From Prorocentrum cordatum (taxonomy: Eukaryota; Sar; Dinophyceae; Prorocentrales; Prorocentraceae), in contig CAUYUJ010016059.1 of the NCBI GenBank assembly GCA_963575745.1, positions 2,795,790-2,859,789 on the forward strand: a DNA stretch of 64,000 nt, given 5' to 3'. Below the pieces are notes generated by a model, which had not been told where the DNA came from, ran no database searches, and worked only from the letters and a program-made list of their open reading frames with translations. Positions 22,054-32,324 of this stretch are shown one piece after another. The number at the start of each line of letters is the position of its first letter. Within the stretch, counting starts at the first letter, position 1. A program made the position numbers and the translations under genes.

Positions 22054-25000
22054 GATCGAAGAAGGACAAATCTATCAACATAAGTACGTAACTGTTCGGA
22101 GGTCCGCGCGGATCTGTTGGCTCGGCACGGGGTCCCCCTGGCGGCGCCTCCGGCGCCGCCCTGGCGCTCGAAGAGGTCCGCGCGGATCTCCGAAAGTTTA
22201 TGTTTACTCATTGCGTATTGCTCTAATTGCAGGTGGTTGCCGCCAAGCTGGTCGACATTACCGTCAACAAGTCCGCGGACGTGTTGAAGGAGCCAGGGCC
22301 CAGCCTCGTGGGCAACGTTCCGGGCAACGCTGTGGTTGCCCAGGTTTTCGGACGGCTTCGTCGGTTCTCGGCGGTCTTTTGGCCCCAGGGTGCTTTCAAG
22401 CAGCTGCGCCTCACCGAGAGCATTCTGCGGATGCCCAGATTGTCCCGAACGGCCGCCTGAGAGTCGAGGTATGACCCGAAAAGCCAAGGGTTCGACAGGG
22501 TAGGACATGCTCGGGGGGGACGCACAGACCCCCAATGATGCCAATGATCCATTCATCGCCGTTGCGGGCCTGAGAGCCCTCACCGTCCATGAACGCTCCG
22601 TTTCGCTGTCGAGAGCCTCATGACGACCTGTCGGCGATGTACCGCCGATTCCATGTCAACGTCGCCCCCCCCTTGAGCCAGTCCGCCTCCTATTGTTCGC
22701 CCTCGAGGAAGCCCAGATGCTCGAGAGCTTGGCCCATCCCAACATCTGGAAGAACAGACGACTGCACAACCATCGACTTTCGGACCTCGTGGCTCGGCGC
22801 CCCCCCCCAGCGCTTCCGGCACCTTTCCCGGAGCGCTCCGAGGGGGTGCGCGGGGAGGGAGGGTCTCGGGGGCCCCCCAAGGGTGTGGTGACCACATCGC
22901 GTGGTGAGTCATTTGGGATTCGGGGTCACCGCACGGTTTTGGGATTAAGGTCGTTCTCCGAGGACGTCTGGGGTGATTGGGGCCTCGAGGGTCCCAAGAC
23001 CGTGCGGTGACAGTCCGCGCGGTGAGGTAGTCGGGGGTTCCGCGGTCACCACGCGGTCCGTCACCACACGGGGTCTGGCGCTGACCTGAGAAATCCGTGC
23101 GAACCTCCAGCAGTTTGTGGTTATGAAGTTGCGCGTTCTTCCAACATCGTGAGGTTCCACGGCATCTTCCCCGAGGGCAGCTGCCTGTGCATCGTCATGG
23201 AGAAGCTATCGGGCGGCGACTTGGTGGAGGGTCTGCAGACGCACCTCAACAAGAGGGGGAACATCGACGGCCGTAACATCATCGGCGCGGCGTGGCAGAT
23301 GACGGGTAGCATCCAATCAAGTTGCGTTGCCGCGCATAGCCGCTACTCTGCTGTGGGATGAAGAAACTGTGGAAGTGTAGGTGGGCGGGGGGGGGGGGAT
23401 AAATTCACGAGGTGTAAGATTGGTTCTTGCATGATGGGCAGCGCTGCTGTTTGAGCCAGTTGCCGTTGCTGCTGCCGATCGTAGCCGTTCGTTGTTGCCT
23501 GCTGCTGCTCCGAGTTGCTTGCTACGGGCTTGTGTCGCGCGCCTTTGGTTTCTGCTGCGTGCTGCTGCTTGCTGCGTTCACTCTTGCACTCCTCAACCAT
23601 CCTCTTCTTTGCTCCACCCATTCACTGCTCCTCCTCGCTCGTCACTTTCCATTATTGTAGTGGCCTCCGGCCAGTGCCGCCGATCCGGGGCGCTCCGCAA
23701 GATGATGATCAGGATGATGCTGCAGGGGAGAGGGCAGGGGAGGGGGTCTGCAGGGGGAGTCCGCTCGGCAGAGGGAGGGACTGCAGGGGAGAAGGGTGGT
23801 CCGCTCTGAAGGAGGGGGGGGCTGCAGGAGAGGAAGTCTGCTCTGCAGGGGGAGGGGGGGGGGGGGCAGGGGAGGGGGGAGCGTCCGCTCTGCAGGGGGT
23901 GGGGGCTGCACGGAGCGGGGTCCGCTCTGCAGCGGGGGAGGGGGGGGGCTGGGCTGCAGGGAGGGGGGGGGGCGGTCCGCTCTGCAGGGGGGGGGGTCCG
24001 CTCTGGGAGGAGGGGGGGGCTGCAGGAGGGCGGGTCTGCTCTGCAGAGGGGGGGGGCAGGGGAGGAGGGGGGGATCCGCTCTGCAGGGGGGGGGGGAGGC
24101 AGGGAGGAGGTCCGCTCAGGGGGGGGCTCTGCAGGGGGGGGGTGTGGGGGCGCTCTGCAGAGGGGCGGGTCTGCAGGGGGAGGGGGGGGCTCGCAGGGGG
24201 GGGGCTGCTGGTCTCCGCTCTGCAGCGGGGGTGGGGCTGGGCTGCAGGGAGGGGGGGGGGCGGTCCGCTCTGCAGGGGGAGGGGTCCGCTCTGGGAGGAG
24301 GGGGGGCTGCAGGAGGGCGGGTCTGCTCTGCAGAGGGGGGGGGAGCAGGGGAGGAGGGGGGGATCCGCTCTGCAGGGGGGGGGGAGCAGGGAGGAGGTCC
24401 GCTCTGCAGGGGGGGGGGTGCTCTGCAGGGAGGTGGTGGTGCAGGGGGAGGGGTGGGGGCGCTCTGCAGTGGGGCAGGGGGGCTACAGGGGCGGGGTCCG
24501 CTCTGCAGGGGGGGGGGGGGGGGGGGAGGGGGGGGCGTCCGCTCTGCAGGGGGGGGGGCTGCACGGAGCGGGGTCCGCTCTGCAGCGGGGGGGGCTGCAG
24601 GGAGGAGGTCCGCTCTGCAGGGGGGAGGGTGCTCTGCAGGGCTGGGGTGGTGCAGGGGGGGGGGTCGCTCTGCAGTGGGGCGGGGGGGCTACAGGGGCGA
24701 GGTCCGCTCTGCAGGGGGGGGGGGGCTTGGCTGCAGGAAGCGGGAGGGGGCGTTCTGCAGGGGATGGAGGGTTCCGCTCTGGGAGGGGGGGTGGGCGAAG
24801 CACTGAATTAGGTCGGAATTAGGTCGGAAATAGGTCGGAAATGAGGTCCCCCCCCCGCAGAGCGAGGCTTGAGCGAGCTCAAGCCCACGTTCTCAGAAAC
24901 TCACACGCCGGATCGGCGGATTTTCGGCGCTCCTCCACCGCCTCGCCTCTCTTCCCCCGTCTTCCCGCGCCTTCTCCTCCTCCTCCTCGCCCCTCATTCT

Positions 25001-25635
25001 GAACCTCGCTGGTCTTGGCTTCTCGCCTTCCTCCTCGCTCCTTCTGCTCAGGTGCGTCCTCCTTACTAATCCTCCTCCTCCCTCTCGTCCGCGCTCATCC
25101 TTGCCGCCGTCGTCAGGCTCCTCCTCACTTCGACCTGCTCGTCGCGTCTGCTTACTCCTCTGTCTCCTCACTCCTCCTTGCTCCTCCTCGCTTCGCGTCG
25201 CGCCTCATCACCTCGCTTGCAGCGCTCATCCTCACCCCTGCTCTTCCTCATCGTTCTCAGTGCTCCTCCCGTGCATCATCCTTATCGCTCCTCCTGCTCG
25301 CCTCTTTTCTTGTGAATTCATGAGCTACGGTCCTAAACGTCGCGTTGTCTCCTGTTGTCCTTCCTTGAACATCATCGTCGCTCTGGTCGTCGTGCGTCCT
25401 CCACTTTCTCCTCCTCGCTCATCATTGCTCCTCCTCGCTCCTCCACGCTCAGTTCCATCACTCCTCATCGCTATTCCTCCTCGCCCCCTCTGCTCGTTTC
25501 TCCTCAGAATTCTTCCTCGCGCATCCTACTCTGTCGCATGACTTTTCATCATCATCGTCCTTACCTGGCTCTCCGTTCCGCCGCCGCTCCTCCTCCTCCT
25601 CCTCCTCCTCCTCCTCCTCCTCCTCCTCCTCCTCC

Positions 25636-25669
<34 letters not shown>

Positions 25670-28600
25670 CTTCCTTTTCCTCCTCCTCCTCCTCTCATAT
25701 CCCTACTTCTTATTATTCGTCTCCTCCTTCTGCTTCCTCTTGCGACTCGTCCCCACTCCCCATTTACCCCTTGCTCATCCTCACTCCTGCTCCCCCTCCT
25801 CGCTGCTCATTCCTCTCCCTACTCATTACATCTTCTTTCCTCTTTCCCGTTCGAGTAAAATTGTGGCTTTCTGGGCCAGGTTGGAGGCATCCTGGTACCA
25901 TAGTCAGTCCAGCCGTGGGCTCAGTTGGCGTCCTCTTGGAGCCCCCTGGGGCCTCATCCATCCGATCTCCGCTTCTCTCCCGGAGTCCCCCGTCGTCCCA
26001 AAGATCCGTCTTAAACCTTATCAGAGGTATCTTTGGCGTTAATTTGGGCTATATTGAAGCCTTCTTGGAGCCCTCTTGAAGGCCCCATGGAGCCACGCTA
26101 GACCAATGTTGACGCCCAAAGGACAGGCGTAAACGCGCACATTTTTGGGGTATAGATGTATGTATCAAAGTGTGTACATATTTACTAGCGGCCCATCCCG
26201 CCACCGTGCCGGAGTTCTAGGTCAGAGGCCTCTGGGGGTGCCTGTGGGAATCGCTTCGGGGTTCTCTCGGAAGCCTCCCGAATCTAGTTTTGACAAGTCG
26301 TGGGGTCCTTTGGGCGGTCTCATGGGGGCCTTTTGGGGCCTGAGACTTGGTCCTCTTGGTGGCCTCCTGGAGCTTGCGGGGGGCCTCTTCGGGGCATGCC
26401 GGCGAACTGTTTTCGCGGCCTCTTGGGCCGTCTGAGGGCGCTCCTGGGGGCTAGTTGGACCGTCTCGGGTCAATCAGTGGGGCCTTTTGGGCCGTCTTTG
26501 TTTTTGTGTGTTCTAGGTGTTTGTTCTGGGTGTCTGTCCTTGCCACCCCTTTCTTGATATTTAGACCAACCGCGTTTGGCAGTGGTTGTACGGCACGGTA
26601 GTGTTATGTGCTACAGCTGCTTGTTATTGAAGCCTGGTTACTCATCGTATACACATGTTTGCCACAAGTGTGTGTGTGTGTGTGTTGCCAACTCCTGCTC
26701 GTGATGCATGTAGTGCTATGTGTGATTGGCGCCTGTCCTTGCTGCATGATGCTGATGCGTCTTGTTGGTGCGCGCGTGTGTGTGTGTGTGTGTGTCACCG
26801 ACGTGTGTTTTTCATGTCGACATTCGGGCCTGCATTCGGTGTATGTGCTGAGCGTCTGTCGATGCTGTTATCCATGTACTGTCGGTCCTCTACGTATTGT
26901 CTTGATAAGTTTCAGGTTGAAATTTCATATTGGTGTCTATTCGTGATATCGTCTGCTGGTGTGGGTTATAGGTGTACGTCCCTGCTGTGTGTTTTCATTT
27001 TTCGTCCAAAAGATCTTGCACTTTTGGATTTCTCGCTTCTGTTATGAGGAATTGGGCTGGTGTGCCGCTCTGGCGGCTATGTTGTCGCCGTCGCCGCTTC
27101 GTCGCCGCGCGTCGTTTGGGCCGGTGTGCCTCTCTGGCGGCTATGTTGCCGCCGTCGCCGCCCTGTCGCCGCTTCGTCGCCGCCCGTCGTCTGGGCCGGT
27201 GTGCCGCTCTGGTGGCTATGTTGCCGCCGGCGCCGCCCCGTCGCCGCCCGTCGTCTGGGCCGGTGTGCCGCTTGCTGCCGTCGCCGCTTCGTCGTCGCCC
27301 GTCGTTTGGGCTGGTGTGCCGCTTTGGCGGCTGCGTTGCCGCTGTCGCCGCCCCGTCGCCGCATAGTCGCCGCCATATCGGTTGCTCCACACAGATTCTC
27401 TTTTCTCAAAAAGTAATAGGATCTCTCTCCCCCCAAAATGAACGGCCCCCCCCATCGTTGAATTCATACCACGCCAGCCAGGCCAATATTGCCCCTCTTC
27501 ATCCTTTGCAAAAGTATCATGCGCGCGCAGCCTTTTTATCACATCTCATAAGTTTCCTAGACTCCCTTGCAGCGAACGGGACGAAGTGCACACGCGCGCG
27601 TCGTCGAGCGCGCATGCTTAAATCCCTCAAAATCAAGGGTTTCGTAATGATTTCAAAATCGAGTGTCCCGAAACATATACCACACATGGGTTCCCAACAA
27701 CGACTTCCAACAAAAAGCATGCGATCGGGCTCTTATGCATTCTTAAGAAAACGTTGGGTATAATGCTTTTCTCTTCAAAGTGTTCATAACATGCTACCAG
27801 AGGGGCCAGTCGCGCGCGCATGTCGGATTCGCAAGAACGCCCTTGCGCGCGTGTTGTCGCAAGAACCCCCTCGCAACACATGTGACGAAGTGTTCACGCG
27901 CGCGTCGTCGCGCGCGCATGCCGGAATTTTTCAGACACCCACAAGTTTCGTCAGGATTTCCAGTTCGAGTGCCCCGAAACATAAAACCGATTGTGTTGCA
28001 CCATCAGTTCTCGAACCAAAACCTGCGCTCGCAGTCTGGCGAATTCTTGAGAGCACCGTGCGTTCTGTTCCCCAACAGTTCCATTGCAATCTTCCGAACG
28101 GGCCTCCCGCGCCGCAGGTCGAAATTCTTCGAACACCTTGGCGCGCCTGCTGTGGGGGGTCACTTCTCCTCCCCCTTCTCCTCCTCCTTCTCCTGCTCCT
28201 GCTCCTGCTCCTCCTCCTCCTGCTCCTGCTCCTGCTCCTCCTCCTCATCCTCATCCTCCTCATTCTCTTCCTCTTCCTCCTTATCCTCCTGATCCTCCTC
28301 CTCCTCCTCCTCCTCCTCATCCCTCCTCTTCGATCCTGGTCAAATAGTTCCATGCGGGTCACTCTCGCGCGTCGGCCGCGCGCGCGCCGTCACTGGCCTT
28401 ACCGTCGTCGATGTTATCATCGCCGCTGGCATCGCTACCATCATAGTCGCGTCTGCCGTCGTCGACGTTGCCATAATACCGCGCTCCCCCAACTCGCCGG
28501 GACGCACAGCAGTGCCCGTTGGAAAGTGCCCAGCGGGTGGTTCCACCGCGACCGCGTCGGTAGTGCCAAACTATCTGGCCGCTGTGCACGCGAGCATGCG

Positions 28601-31600
28601 CGGGCCAGCGCGGCCGCAAAGGTGCAGCAGCCAACTCCAACCACTCATCGCAATCGCCGCCGCATGGGTTTTGCAGACCAAGTCGCGGGCGGGTGGGTGG
28701 GATGATTGCGCGAGCAGTGGATTGGACGACTCACTGCGGACAGATATTCGTTACACCGCGCAGGCTTTCTTTGTCTTTCAATAATATTAGGACCCCCCCC
28801 CCAGAATTCACGGTACCCCTTTTCGCATTGCAGTGTATATATGTTGTTGGCCCATCTTCCATCAGAAATATGAACAGCCACCATCCTAGGCAGCACGGTC
28901 TGGGCACCCTTTTTTTTGTTTTTGTTTTTTCTTTTTCATCGTGCGAACGCGGACTCGTGTGCCAAAATCGCTCGCAACAAAACAGGACGAAATGCACGCT
29001 CGCGTCGTCGCGCGCGCATGCCAAAATCCTTCGTACATTCGCTCTTGCAAGGAGTTTTTTAACCGAGTGTCCCGGACACAGATAAACAACACATGGGCTC
29101 GCAACAAGAATCTCCAACCTAAGCAAACAATTTGCACCCGCGCCCTTGCAAATCCTAACGAGAACCATCGGTTTCCCAAATTTTCGTACAATGCTTCCAA
29201 ATGGGCCTCTCGCGCGCACATGTCGAAGTCGTTCGAACGCCCCCCTGCGCGCGTGCTGCCCCAATAACCCGCTGCAGCAACATCGGGACGCAGTGCACAC
29301 GTGCGTGTCGTTGCGCGCGCGCCGCAATCTTTCAACATTGTTCGGCTTTGTTTGGATGTCAAAATCAACTGTTTCGAAAACATATGACAAACACGTGGGT
29401 TGCAACGCCACTCTTCACAAAAAACCCTGCGTTCGCGGCCTTGCGAATCCTTGCGACAACCATCGTTTTGTTCAACAAATTCATGCACTTCTGCAGACGG
29501 GCCCCTGACGCCGCATGTCGAAATCATTCGAGCGCGTTTTGCGCGCGTGCTGGGGAGGTGGGAGGCACGATCCGTGCCAAATCACACCATGCGGGCCATT
29601 CGCGCGCGTCGTCCGCGCGCGCGCCTTGCGAACGCTTTCCAAAACTGGCATCCATCACCGATGCGAGGACGCCGTCATCGTCGTTGGCGTGATCAGCATC
29701 GGTGCCGTCACTGGCCTTGCCGCCGTCGTGGTCAGCATCGTCACCAGCATCGTTTTTACCATCTTCGTGTCTACTGTTGCTGACGTTGCTATGGTACCGC
29801 GCCCGCCCAAGTCGCCGACTCGCACGGAAGTGCCCGCTGGGAAATGCCCCGCGGTCAGCGCCGTCGCGGCCGCGTCGATCGGGCCAAACCGGCTGACCGC
29901 TGCGCGCGCACGCGCGGGCTAGAGCGGCCGCAGAGATGCACCAGCCAACACCAAACACTCACCGCATTTGCCGCCGCATGGACTTGTGCAAACCATATTG
30001 CGGGCGTGTGGGTATGATGATTGCGCGAGCATTGGAATTGGTAACTCACTGCGAACAGGAACCATGTACATCACATGCATTGCACCACAACGATTTCTAC
30101 ACACAGTTTGGGGCCCACGGTGGCTAACACCTGGTTTGTTCACGTATATTGGATTGTATAGGTTTTCGGAAATTGGGTTTGCTGCGCGCTTCTCTCTGGT
30201 AGTACGGGTCTCTCTTCATTGTGTATGTTGGTGGTGTGCATTCCTGGCGTATGTGATCGGTGTATATGTTGTTCGTTATCTGTGCTCGTCATGTTTGTCG
30301 TAGACCAAATTCGGACAACTAGATTCCCACGGACCACTCGTTTTTTCTTAGCCAGCATAGAAGCCTCGCGAGGCGGGGCTTTCAGGCAACATCCGGCATC
30401 CTCCGGGATTGGCGGCGTTGGTATGCATAGCTGGCCGACCGATTTATGTTCAGGTGAAAAACCCTATATGTCAGGGTGGGGCAGCACCTAGGATGCTTAC
30501 GTGTCTGGATGAGGTCTCGCGCGGAACGGCAGCGTTGGGACGACTTCCGCCCGAGGGGGGGTGATTCGGATTTGTCGAGCGTCCCCCCCCCCCACCCAAA
30601 GTTCCACATCGTATCTTCACACCCGGACGAGAACATTTCCCCGCTTCCCATCGTACATTCTCCTCCCTCTCCTCCCCTTCCTTACCCCTCTTGTCAGTAA
30701 AACCCAGCCGGGACTCGGTTCGCGCGCTCCGTCGCACGGAAGTTGGAAACCCAGCGACGTCGAATCTAACATCAGCGCACGTTGCGGGTAGCCCCATGCG
30801 GTGTGCAGCCACAAAGAGAACAAGTACAGAGAAGAGGGAGTGGGGCCGACACGTGGCTGCCGCGGCACAGAGCGGGGCGGATACTTGCACCGCCGGCTGA
30901 TTGTGCACCGCGACGTCAAGGGGGACAATTTTCTGATGGACCGGCCCGACATTCTCGACCCCGCGTGCAGGATCGTGCTCACGGACTTCGGCGCGGCGTG
31001 CCGATTGGAGAGGCCCGGCGAGCGGCTGTCAAGTGTGGTGGGCACCAGAAAGTTCTCCCCGCCCGAGTTCTTCGATAGGAACTATGGCGCAAAGGTGGAT
31101 GTTTGGGCTCTGGGTATCGTGATGTACGGCCTTGCAACTGGCCGCTTCCCGTTCCGGAACGAAATGGACGTTCGCAACAAAGCCATCTTCATCCCAAGGA
31201 CAGTCTACCCTCTCTTCGCAGACTTTATCATGAGGATGCTGGTAAAAGACGAGTCCACCCGATTGGACAGCGACCAGGCCATGAACCACCAGTATCTGAA
31301 TCCTGGCCGCGGCGCCGCGCAGGAGTCTGCGACGCCAGCGGCGCTGGCGAGACCAGAGCAGGGACCCGCAGAAGAGGTCCTGCGCGTGGACACGCCTCGG
31401 TCTCGCGCGGAAAAGGCCGTGGGCAGAACACATGCCCGTACCCTGAGATGCTGGCGTTGCATTTGTTTGGGAGCGGGCGGTCTCGCTCGGATTCGGGCCC
31501 CGGGATTTACAGATCGACCTGGCTGCAAAATTGACCCAAAATCATCACGCGTCCATGCGACCGCGTATCCACGAGATCGCGCCCTGGAATTCAGACCGCG

Positions 31601-32110
31601 AGGGGTTCGGACCCAAATCGCCGACGTCGTGACTTCTGCATGGCGTGGACACTCAGTGGTCTGGACCTGGACCCCTTCCTGGGGACCGGCTTTTATCGTG
31701 AGTTGTTTTTTGACGGTCCCGAGGCTCGGTAAGGTCCCCCAGAGGCTGAATCCAACGGACTTGTCCCGTCCTTTTTTTCCAGGAGGGAAAAAAACACAGA
31801 CACAATTAATCGCCGATTCCCAGGAAAATATAGGAAAATAACGGAAGTGGGGGGGGAAGACAATAACCCTGATGATATTGGAAATTATGTTGAATCTTGT
31901 TATTTGTGTGTGTGTGTGTTTCTTTGTGTGTTCCAGGGCCCCTTCATTTTTATCACGACGCGAGGGGGGTCTGGGATATGCAGACGCTCGCTGGTCGCGA
32001 GAAGGCCCTCGGCTGCGGCAAGAGCCTGGACGCCAGCACGGCCAGCACGGCCGAGCCGCTCAGCGGGTCCGACAGCAGCCCCAAGGAGTCGGGAGAGCAC
32101 GCCCTCCCAG
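21976..32110 (+). CDS. Ser/Thr protein kinase gene, at least six exons (partial model)
   Basis: Read across the exons listed below, this encodes a nearly complete eukaryotic protein kinase domain: glycine loop GDGAFGVV, VAAK, helix-C E in FALEEAQMLE, HPNIVRFHGIF, hinge region VMEKLSGGD, HRDVKGDN, DFG, SPPE, DVWALG. The Lys in HRDVK indicates Ser/Thr specificity, and a CAMK-like group is a guess from the general look. It would phosphorylate unknown substrates; no signal peptide or membrane segment is seen. Introns are about 179 bp (GA-AG), about 410 bp (repeat R1), 402 bp (inverted-repeat element), 7565 bp (GT-AG) and 499 bp (GT-AG). The N-terminal and C-terminal ends beyond these exons are not resolved. 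Whether the gene is expressed depends on removal of the 402-bp insertion. Confidence 0.7.
22095..22194. repeat. Long inverted repeat inside kinase intron 1
   Basis: 22095-22115 (TTCGGAGGTCCGCGCGGATC then T) and 22174-22194 are inverted repeats with 19 of 21 positions matching. Further out, AACATAA pairs with TTATGTT. The 179-bp intron can therefore fold into one stem, with the middle GGCGCCTCCGGCGCC as a second stem. Confidence 0.8.
22233..22280 (+). CDS. Kinase exon 2: VAAK lysine
   Basis: After the acceptor TTGCAG (22232) the frame reads VVAAKLVDITVNKSAD. The Lys at 22245-22247 is the ATP-anchoring lysine of subdomain II. AG followed by G at the acceptor fits dinoflagellate introns. The 3' end is uncertain: a GT follows GAC at 22280, but the phase to exon 3 is not resolved. 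Confidence 0.65.
22330..22684. repeat. Dispersed repeat R1 forming most of kinase intron 2
   Basis: 22370-22500 (GGGTGCTTTC-AGCAGCTGCGCCT, GATGCCCAGAT-GTCCCGAA, GAGTCGAGGTATGACC) matches 63470-63560. 22600-22684 (TCGGCGATGTACCGCCGATT, CCCCCCCTTGAGCCAGTCC) matches 63690-63765. The coding sequence resumes within about 12 bases of the repeat end. Confidence 0.75.
22693..22746 (+). CDS. Kinase exon 3: helix C and HPNI
   Basis: The frame reads LFALEEAQMLESLAHPNI. The first or second Glu of LEE is the helix-C glutamate that pairs with the lysine of exon 2, and HPNI is the usual start of strand 4. The sequence then passes straight into the inverted-repeat insertion at 22747, and the expected continuation VRFHGIF is found at 23149. 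The exact 5' boundary is not fixed. Confidence 0.75.
22747..23143. mobile_element. 397-bp inverted-repeat insertion (introner-like) in a kinase exon
   Basis: The first 32 bases (22747-22778, TGGAAGAAC...) and the reverse complement of the last 32 (23112-23143) agree at 23 of 32 positions, with the outer nine identical. The five bases ACATC occur directly before (22742-22746) and directly after (23144-23148). Removing the element plus one ACATC joins CAT CCC AAC ATC GTG AGG, that is HPNIVR, exactly as kinases require. None of the possible junctions within the repeat is GT-AG. A diverged copy of the interior lies at 15421-15510. Read through, the element has an in-frame TGA at 23008. It is either a spliced, transposon-derived intron or a gene-breaking insertion. 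Confidence 0.8.
23144..23305 (+). CDS. Kinase exon 4: strand 4, hinge and helix E start
   Basis: Reads IVRFHGIFPEGSCLCIVMEK, then LSGGDLVEGLQTHLNKRG, and ends GAAWQMT. This covers subdomains IV to VI with the hinge at VMEK and GGD after it. The chosen donor is G|GTAGCA after 23305 (phase 1). Joining to the AG at 30870 gives QMTERGGYLHRRLIVHRDVK, an uninterrupted kinase sequence. Past this point the frame runs into unrelated sequence. Confidence 0.85.
23740..24830. repeat. G-rich minisatellite, GTCCGCTCTGCAGGGG words
   Basis: About 1.1 kb in which (G)TCCGCTCTGCAGGGG and GGGGCTGCAGGA recur every 20-60 bases between runs of 5-18 G. One longer block is duplicated: CTCTGCAGCGGGGG-GGGGCTGGGCTGCAGGGAGG occurs near 23925 and 24220. 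Only one strand is G-rich. Frames on both strands stay open but are Gly/Arg or Pro/Ala strings. Confidence 0.9.
24900..25860. repeat. Pyrimidine-rich CTCCTC stretch with (CTC)n/(ATC)n core
   Basis: TCCTCCTCGC words throughout, and a pure CTC then ATC array at 25588-25670. Coding is not supported. Confidence 0.8.
26260..26470. repeat. GGGGCCTTTTGG / GGCCTCTTGG words
   Basis: Irregular repetition of GG-CCT-TTGGGG, similar to the short minisatellite at 62095-62330 and to 20165-20240. Confidence 0.55.
26670..26810. repeat. (GT)n tracts
   Basis: GTGTGTGTGTGTGTG at 26668-26683 and at 26776-26794 within unremarkable DNA. Confidence 0.8.
27058..27375. repeat. GC minisatellite, ~60-bp units
   Basis: The phrases GGGC(C/T)GGTGTGCCGCT, TGGCGGCTATGTTGCCGCC and GTCGCCGCCCGTCGT recur about five times with indels. 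Open frames on both strands are repeat translations. Confidence 0.85.
27470..28750 (+). repeat. Composite dispersed repeat, copy 2 (R5 - CTC core - R6)
   Basis: 27570-28140 has R5 units: GACGAAGTG-ACACGCGCGCGTCGTC, GCGCGCATG, GAGTG(T/C)CCCGAAACATA, GGGCC-TCGCGCGCATGTCG. 28150-28330 is a CTC array. 28360-28750 is R6: GTCACTGGCCTTACCGTCGTCG, GGGACGCACAGCAGTGCCCG, GCGGCCGCAAAGGTGCAGCA, GATGATTGCGCGAGCA, GACTCACTGCGGACAG. The order is the reverse of 3680-5240. Confidence 0.75.
28915..30070 (+). repeat. Composite dispersed repeat, copy 3
   Basis: R5 units at 28930-29580, a short GTC-rich core at 29660-29760 in place of the long microsatellite, then R6 at 29700-30065 (GTCACTGGCCTTGCCGCCGT, GCACGGAAGTGCCCGCTGGG, GAGCGGCCGCAGAGATGCAC, AACTCACTGCGAACAGG). 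Copies 2 and 3 are adjacent, about 1.3 kb apart. Confidence 0.75.
30871..31437 (+). CDS. Kinase exon 5: catalytic loop to C-lobe end
   Basis: Reads YLHRRLIVHRDVKGDNFLMD (catalytic loop with HRDVK and the metal-binding Asn), LTDFGAACRL (DFG), VVGTRKFSPPEFF (activation segment and PPE in the place of APE), KVDVWALGIVMYGL (helix F), and R in DESTRLDSDQAMNHQYL (helix I arginine). All catalytic residues are present. A low-complexity tail follows. The proposed donor C|GTACCC after 31437 is phase 1 and joins exon 6 in frame. This is the best-supported coding segment of the window. Confidence 0.9.
31937..32110 (+). CDS. Probable kinase exon 6: C-terminal tail
   Basis: Bounded by a good acceptor (pyrimidine/GT-rich tract and TTCCAG at 31936) and by CAG|GCAAGT at 32110, a GC donor typical of dinoflagellates. 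Length 174 bp keeps the frame, which continues phase 1 from exon 5. It reads PLHFYHDARGVWDMQTLAGR and later STAEPLSGSDSSPKESG, a Ser/Ala/Asp-rich tail without a known domain. Further exons downstream are expected but not identified. Confidence 0.5.
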
Positions 32111-32324
32111 GCAAGTCGACAGAGGGAGCCTTTTTCGGTTCACGCGGCATTGTCATTCGAGTGTGCCGGTCCATTCCCCCGTCGGTTTCGCTGGTCGACG
32201 TGAGACTCGCTGGATAGTGTGTGGTGTTTCCGGGCGTCGATTAGCTACTCCGCTGGGGTCGACTCGGAATAGGGTGCCGTGCGCACGTGGAGTGCCCCTG
32301 GCACCTTTCGTTGAAGAGCGTTTT

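Larger units (their letters stand above)
23306..30870 (+). other. Kinase intron 4, 7565 bp, GT-AG
   Basis: Defined by the phase-compatible join of exons 4 and 5. It contains the G-rich minisatellite (23740-24830), CTC arrays, a GC minisatellite (27058-27375) and two copies of the composite repeat (27470-28750 and 28915-30070). No internal gene was recognised. Confidence 0.75.

Noticed and set aside
23796-24806. 336- and 435-codon Gly-rich ORFs and 323-codon Pro-rich reverse ORF
   Set aside because: They are translations of the G-rich minisatellite in the kinase intron.
24893-25858. Ser/Leu/Pro-rich ORFs resembling a membrane protein
   Set aside because: Pyrimidine-rich CTC repeats give Leu, Ser or Pro runs depending on the frame.
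27780-29692. ORFs of 130-304 codons in both strands
   Set aside because: They lie in the composite repeat copies and repeat with them, with no conserved frame between copies.
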